Shown: piece after piece, positions 60,801 to 64,000 of the stretch
Numbering within the stretch: the stretch's first letter is position 1
How the letters are laid out: every line of letters begins with the position of its first letter
Assembly: GCA_017590115.1 (NCBI GenBank)
Contig: JAGGNK010011003.1
Span: 2,929,899 to 2,993,898, forward strand
Direction of reading: 5' to 3'
Length of the DNA stretch: 64,000 nt
Source: Montifringilla adamsi
Lineage: Eukaryota; Chordata; Aves; Passeriformes; Passeridae
The notes under the pieces: model-generated
Databases searched by the model: none
What the model was told of the DNA's origin: nothing
The model's input: the letters and a program-made list of their open reading frames with translations, nothing else
Position numbers and translations under genes: made by a program

Positions 60801-63800
60801 AGTCAGGCCCCTCCAAGGGGAAGTCTCCCTTCTCAGGGAGAATAATCACAAAAACTTTCTGCCTTACCAAAGCATGCTGGTTCGGTTCTCTTCTTCTATT
60901 TCTTTTTCTTTTAAAAGCAAAAATCAAAAGCCATTTCTGGCCACCTTCCAGCTGCTCTTCAGTTGCTCAGCCAAGGCAATCAGCTCAAGGCAAAATCTCA
61001 CTGGCAGGGGCTCCCAAATCACCGATGACCACAGCTGAAGATAATTTTCTTTGGAAAAATACCTCTGAGCTGAAAGTTTTGCATTTGTACTCCCTGCTGG
61101 AAGGATGAAAGGAAGTAAATCATCCTCAGGTGTGAAGAGATCAGTGAATCTAATCTCAGCCAAGGAATTACCCCCAAATGCAGCCACCTGCCCTGGATGG
61201 CAGGGGACATTTGTGTCAGTTCTGTTGTGTCAAACCTGTGAAGCCCCACACGTGGTGAAACCAGCAGAAGGGTGGGAGGAGAGGAGCATGGCCCTGGGAT
61301 GCACAGGCAGCTCCTGTGCCCCACTCCCTCCCTGTTCACCCCCAAAATTAGAACAGGTTTTTTCTTTTTCGGCAGCTATTCATTCATGAGGTTTACTTTG
61401 TATTTCTTGAACAATCAGAAAGGCTGAAAAGGAAATCTCAGTTTTCTGGGAAGATAATTCACATCCATTGCTGTGGGGTGACAGGATTCATATTTGACAG
61501 ATTATCACCTCCAAAAAAAAGCTAATATAAAGAGGTCCCATAAAAAGCTAATATAAAGAGTTTTCTGTGGTTTTGAGGAGCTACCATTACATGATGCTTT
61601 AGTACCCACAGGTGACTCAGGGACAGGTACTGGGAATGCCTGTGTATCATCTGTATGTTATCTAAAAATCAAACCAGTGAATGAAACTATTCCCAGACAC
61701 ATGGATGACAGAATCTTCTACTATTTATAGCAGTGTCTTTCTGAATGTTTTTTTTTCTGGATTTTCAAAGGTTTGAGAGCAGAATCTGAGATACCTGAAG
61801 AAAAAGGCACAAATACATAACACAGACACTGAAGTAATGGAATTTTTTCAGAGACCAAATGCTAGCTTTGGGCAGATTATTGGTTTGAATCCCAGCAATT
61901 TCTTTATCCTTGAACTAATTTCTAATTGAGGTCATGCTATGGAAGGCAACCTGGTGGCTGATGCCTTAGAACATATTAATCTTCCACACTAACTGTGAAA
62001 AAAAAATAAAAAATCCACTGCCTTTGAGCACACAACCTACTGCCTTAATTTATCCAGAGCTGGGCATGTTTAATTAGGGAGAACGAGACAATTACCAGAG
62101 ACATAGCACAGCCCTGGCACCTGAGCTGAAGCACTGGAGCACAGGGAGGAGAGTGGGACCCCAGAGCCAGACAAAAGCAGTTGTGCTGCAGAGCAGGACT
62201 CCTTCTGCTGGAAAATCCCTTCTAGCTAGCACAGCACCTCGAATTAACCTTGTCCCCTATGGCTCCAGCTGACAAAAGGGCTGCTGGAACTTCTGGCCCT
62301 TCCATAGGAAGAGAAGATGCTTGGAGTCAGCCAGGCAGGGAGACACTGGTGCATGTGTGGTTTTAACTGCAGTTAAATCCTGACACACATTTGCTCAGGA
62401 TCTTGTGCCACTGTCCTTGCCTGGGCACAGGAGCTCTGGGTCCCCTCTGGGGTGGTGGCCATCCTCACCATCCCCACATCCCAGCCATGGCTGGGGTCTC
62501 AAGATTTATACTCTGTGGATACAATGCTTGTCTCAAAAGGTCAGCCAGCCCACAACTCTGACACAGAGTCATTTCCTCAGTTTTTCAGCACAAATTCTTT
62601 TGAGTTTTTTTCTTTGTTTAAGTTCAAGAATTTTTGAGACAAGAGACTGGCTGCAGGACAATACAGCTCCACGTACTGCAGTATTGAAAGGCTTGGAAAG
62701 TAAAAAAATTATTTGGAGATTATGAGATTTCCTGCAATTGTTTTAAAGAGAATCAAGACTTCATCTGGCTGTATACTTTATAATGTGTTCCCCAGTTCCT
62801 CTTCAACACCTTGGTAAGGGCACAGCACACAGAGCAGGCAGCATTTAAACAGCGTGAGCAGAAAAGAAAGAGTCTTAATATAGAACAAATACCAAACACT
62901 CACTAATACATCATCAAATGTGATACACTTGAAGGTATTTTATATAGAAAGAGCTGCCTCTAAATACTCCTGAGGATCATGTTTACTTAATGTACACTTT
63001 GAAAGACACAGAGAAATAACATGCAGTAATTCCTGGCCTCCAAAGTTCCAAAAGAAATTGATTTCTGAGATGTTTTTTATCTTTCATAGCAATACTTCCA
63101 GTGCTAGTAAAAGGTGTAACAGGAAGATGATGCTACACAACCAGAAACATGCAGCAAAATAAAACAAAAGGCACTTCTCTTTCTCACACAGGTATTATTC
63201 TTCTGGACAATGGAAATTTCTTTTCATCTGTGTCACCTCTCCCAGCTGGAAGCTTTAACTTACACAGGCAGCTGACAGGGACAAGATAATTCTGCCATGA
63301 GCTGGGACTGCATTTCTTTATCTGGGAACAAGCAGCGAGCTTTGCTGCTGACACAGAGGTCCCAGGGATGGAGATGCAGCAGGGAAGTCTCCTGTCCTGC
63401 TTACTGTCCCAGAGATCATGGAAGTGGTTTCATGGGAAGGTCTGAGGACACTGGAGCACCTGTGGTGTTGGTACTGCAGGGCATCAATGGCAGAGCATCC
63501 CTCAGCACAGCCTGGCTCCCACCCATCTCTGAGAACCACGGTGGGCTCCAGGCTGCCACCCACAGAGCAAGGCTCTTTTTCAAACCCATGGTTTTTACTG
63601 TCTGGATTCTGGAAGGACCAGCCTGAGACTTTCATAGCTTTGAGCTGTCGGTCAGAGGCAGCTGATTCAGTTAATAGCCTTCTGCAGCTATGCCCCTGCT
63701 TGTGTATAAAAACACAACCATCATTAAAGCATGTAGAGGAAACTCAGAGAAAGCAACCTGCCCTACTTCAGCTTACTCAGAGATACTCCTTCTTCACACC

Positions 63801-64000
63801 CCCGCTCAGGAGAAGTGTGAAACAGCAGCAGCAGCAGCCTTTAACCCAGCTGCTGCATGCAGCACCGACTGCCTCTACAGGGAGACAGATTTGCTGTGGA
63901 AATCACCAAGGCATCTCCTCCTCCTCCCTGTCACTTGCTCTCTGCAGTTTTACAATTCATTCTGCAAAAGCCTTGAGGATTTTCAAACAATAGCGCTGAG
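57823..64000 (-). other. CAMTA1 intron upstream of the CG-1 exon (continues off window)
   Basis: 6.2 kb with no further CG-1 exon. It contains the minisatellite at 58436-58625 and an 18-19 bp direct repeat near 61514-61560. The rest shows no gene or known repeat. Confidence 0.75.
58436..58625. repeat. 12-13 bp minisatellite, core CTGATCCCACAG
   Basis: About 15 imperfect copies of CTGATCCCACAG, CTGATCCTGCAG and GTGGATCCCACAG. Repeat periodicity explains the Ile-Ser-Cys-rich frame on minus. Confidence 0.85.

Noticed and set aside
1..64000. tRNA, rRNA, microRNA hairpin or CRISPR array
   Set aside because: Scanning by eye found no convincing cloverleaf, regular spacer array or long perfect hairpin; a covariance-model search would be decisive and was not available.

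Overview
The window looks like bird nuclear DNA. It carries three 5'-truncated CR1 LINE retrotransposons with typical avian 3' tails, GC-rich minisatellites and small introns, and the protein it encodes can be read through vertebrate-style splice sites. Nothing bacterial, viral or CRISPR-like was seen. The species is not resolved. One N gap (411 bases) lies at 36872-37282.

Almost the whole window is one gene on the minus strand: the 3' part of CAMTA1, calmodulin-binding transcription activator 1. I recovered 18 coding exons between 57822 and 5110. Every one has an AG acceptor, every internal one has a GT donor, and codon phases match across all joins. The lengths sum to 4530 nt, or 1509 codons plus stop. 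The first visible exon starts inside the CG-1 DNA-binding domain, so the promoter and N-terminal exons lie beyond base 64000. In order, the exons encode the end of CG-1, a 1.86 kb exon with the Ser/Thr/Gln-rich activation region, the TIG domain, an oligomerisation-like helix, ankyrin repeats, a low-complexity linker with a basic patch, and the IQ calmodulin-binding region. Two microexons (21 and 31 nt) sit near the C-terminus. The 31-nt one shifts the frame of the last exon, so the gene can make two unrelated C-terminal tails of identical length.

Layout from low to high coordinate: 1-740 is a CpG island with simple repeats, probably the promoter side of the next gene (VAMP3 by vertebrate synteny, not proven). 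About 741-1635 is intergenic. About 1636-5109 is the AT-rich 3'UTR, with a cluster of Pumilio sites. 5110-28639 holds the IQ and ankyrin exons. 28640-41064 is a 12.4 kb intron with an internal CpG island and a CCAAT-CRE-GC-box array next to the gap. 41065-45028 holds the TIG and activation exons and a second CpG island with a minisatellite. 45029-57668 is intron with one CG-1 tail exon at 47279-47419 and a 30/36-bp minisatellite. 57669-57822 is a CG-1 exon, and from there to 64000 is intron.

I see no undescribed multi-gene system. The most interesting signals are the frame-switching microexon with its RBFOX-type motifs, the promoter-like island hidden by the gap, and the Pumilio cluster.
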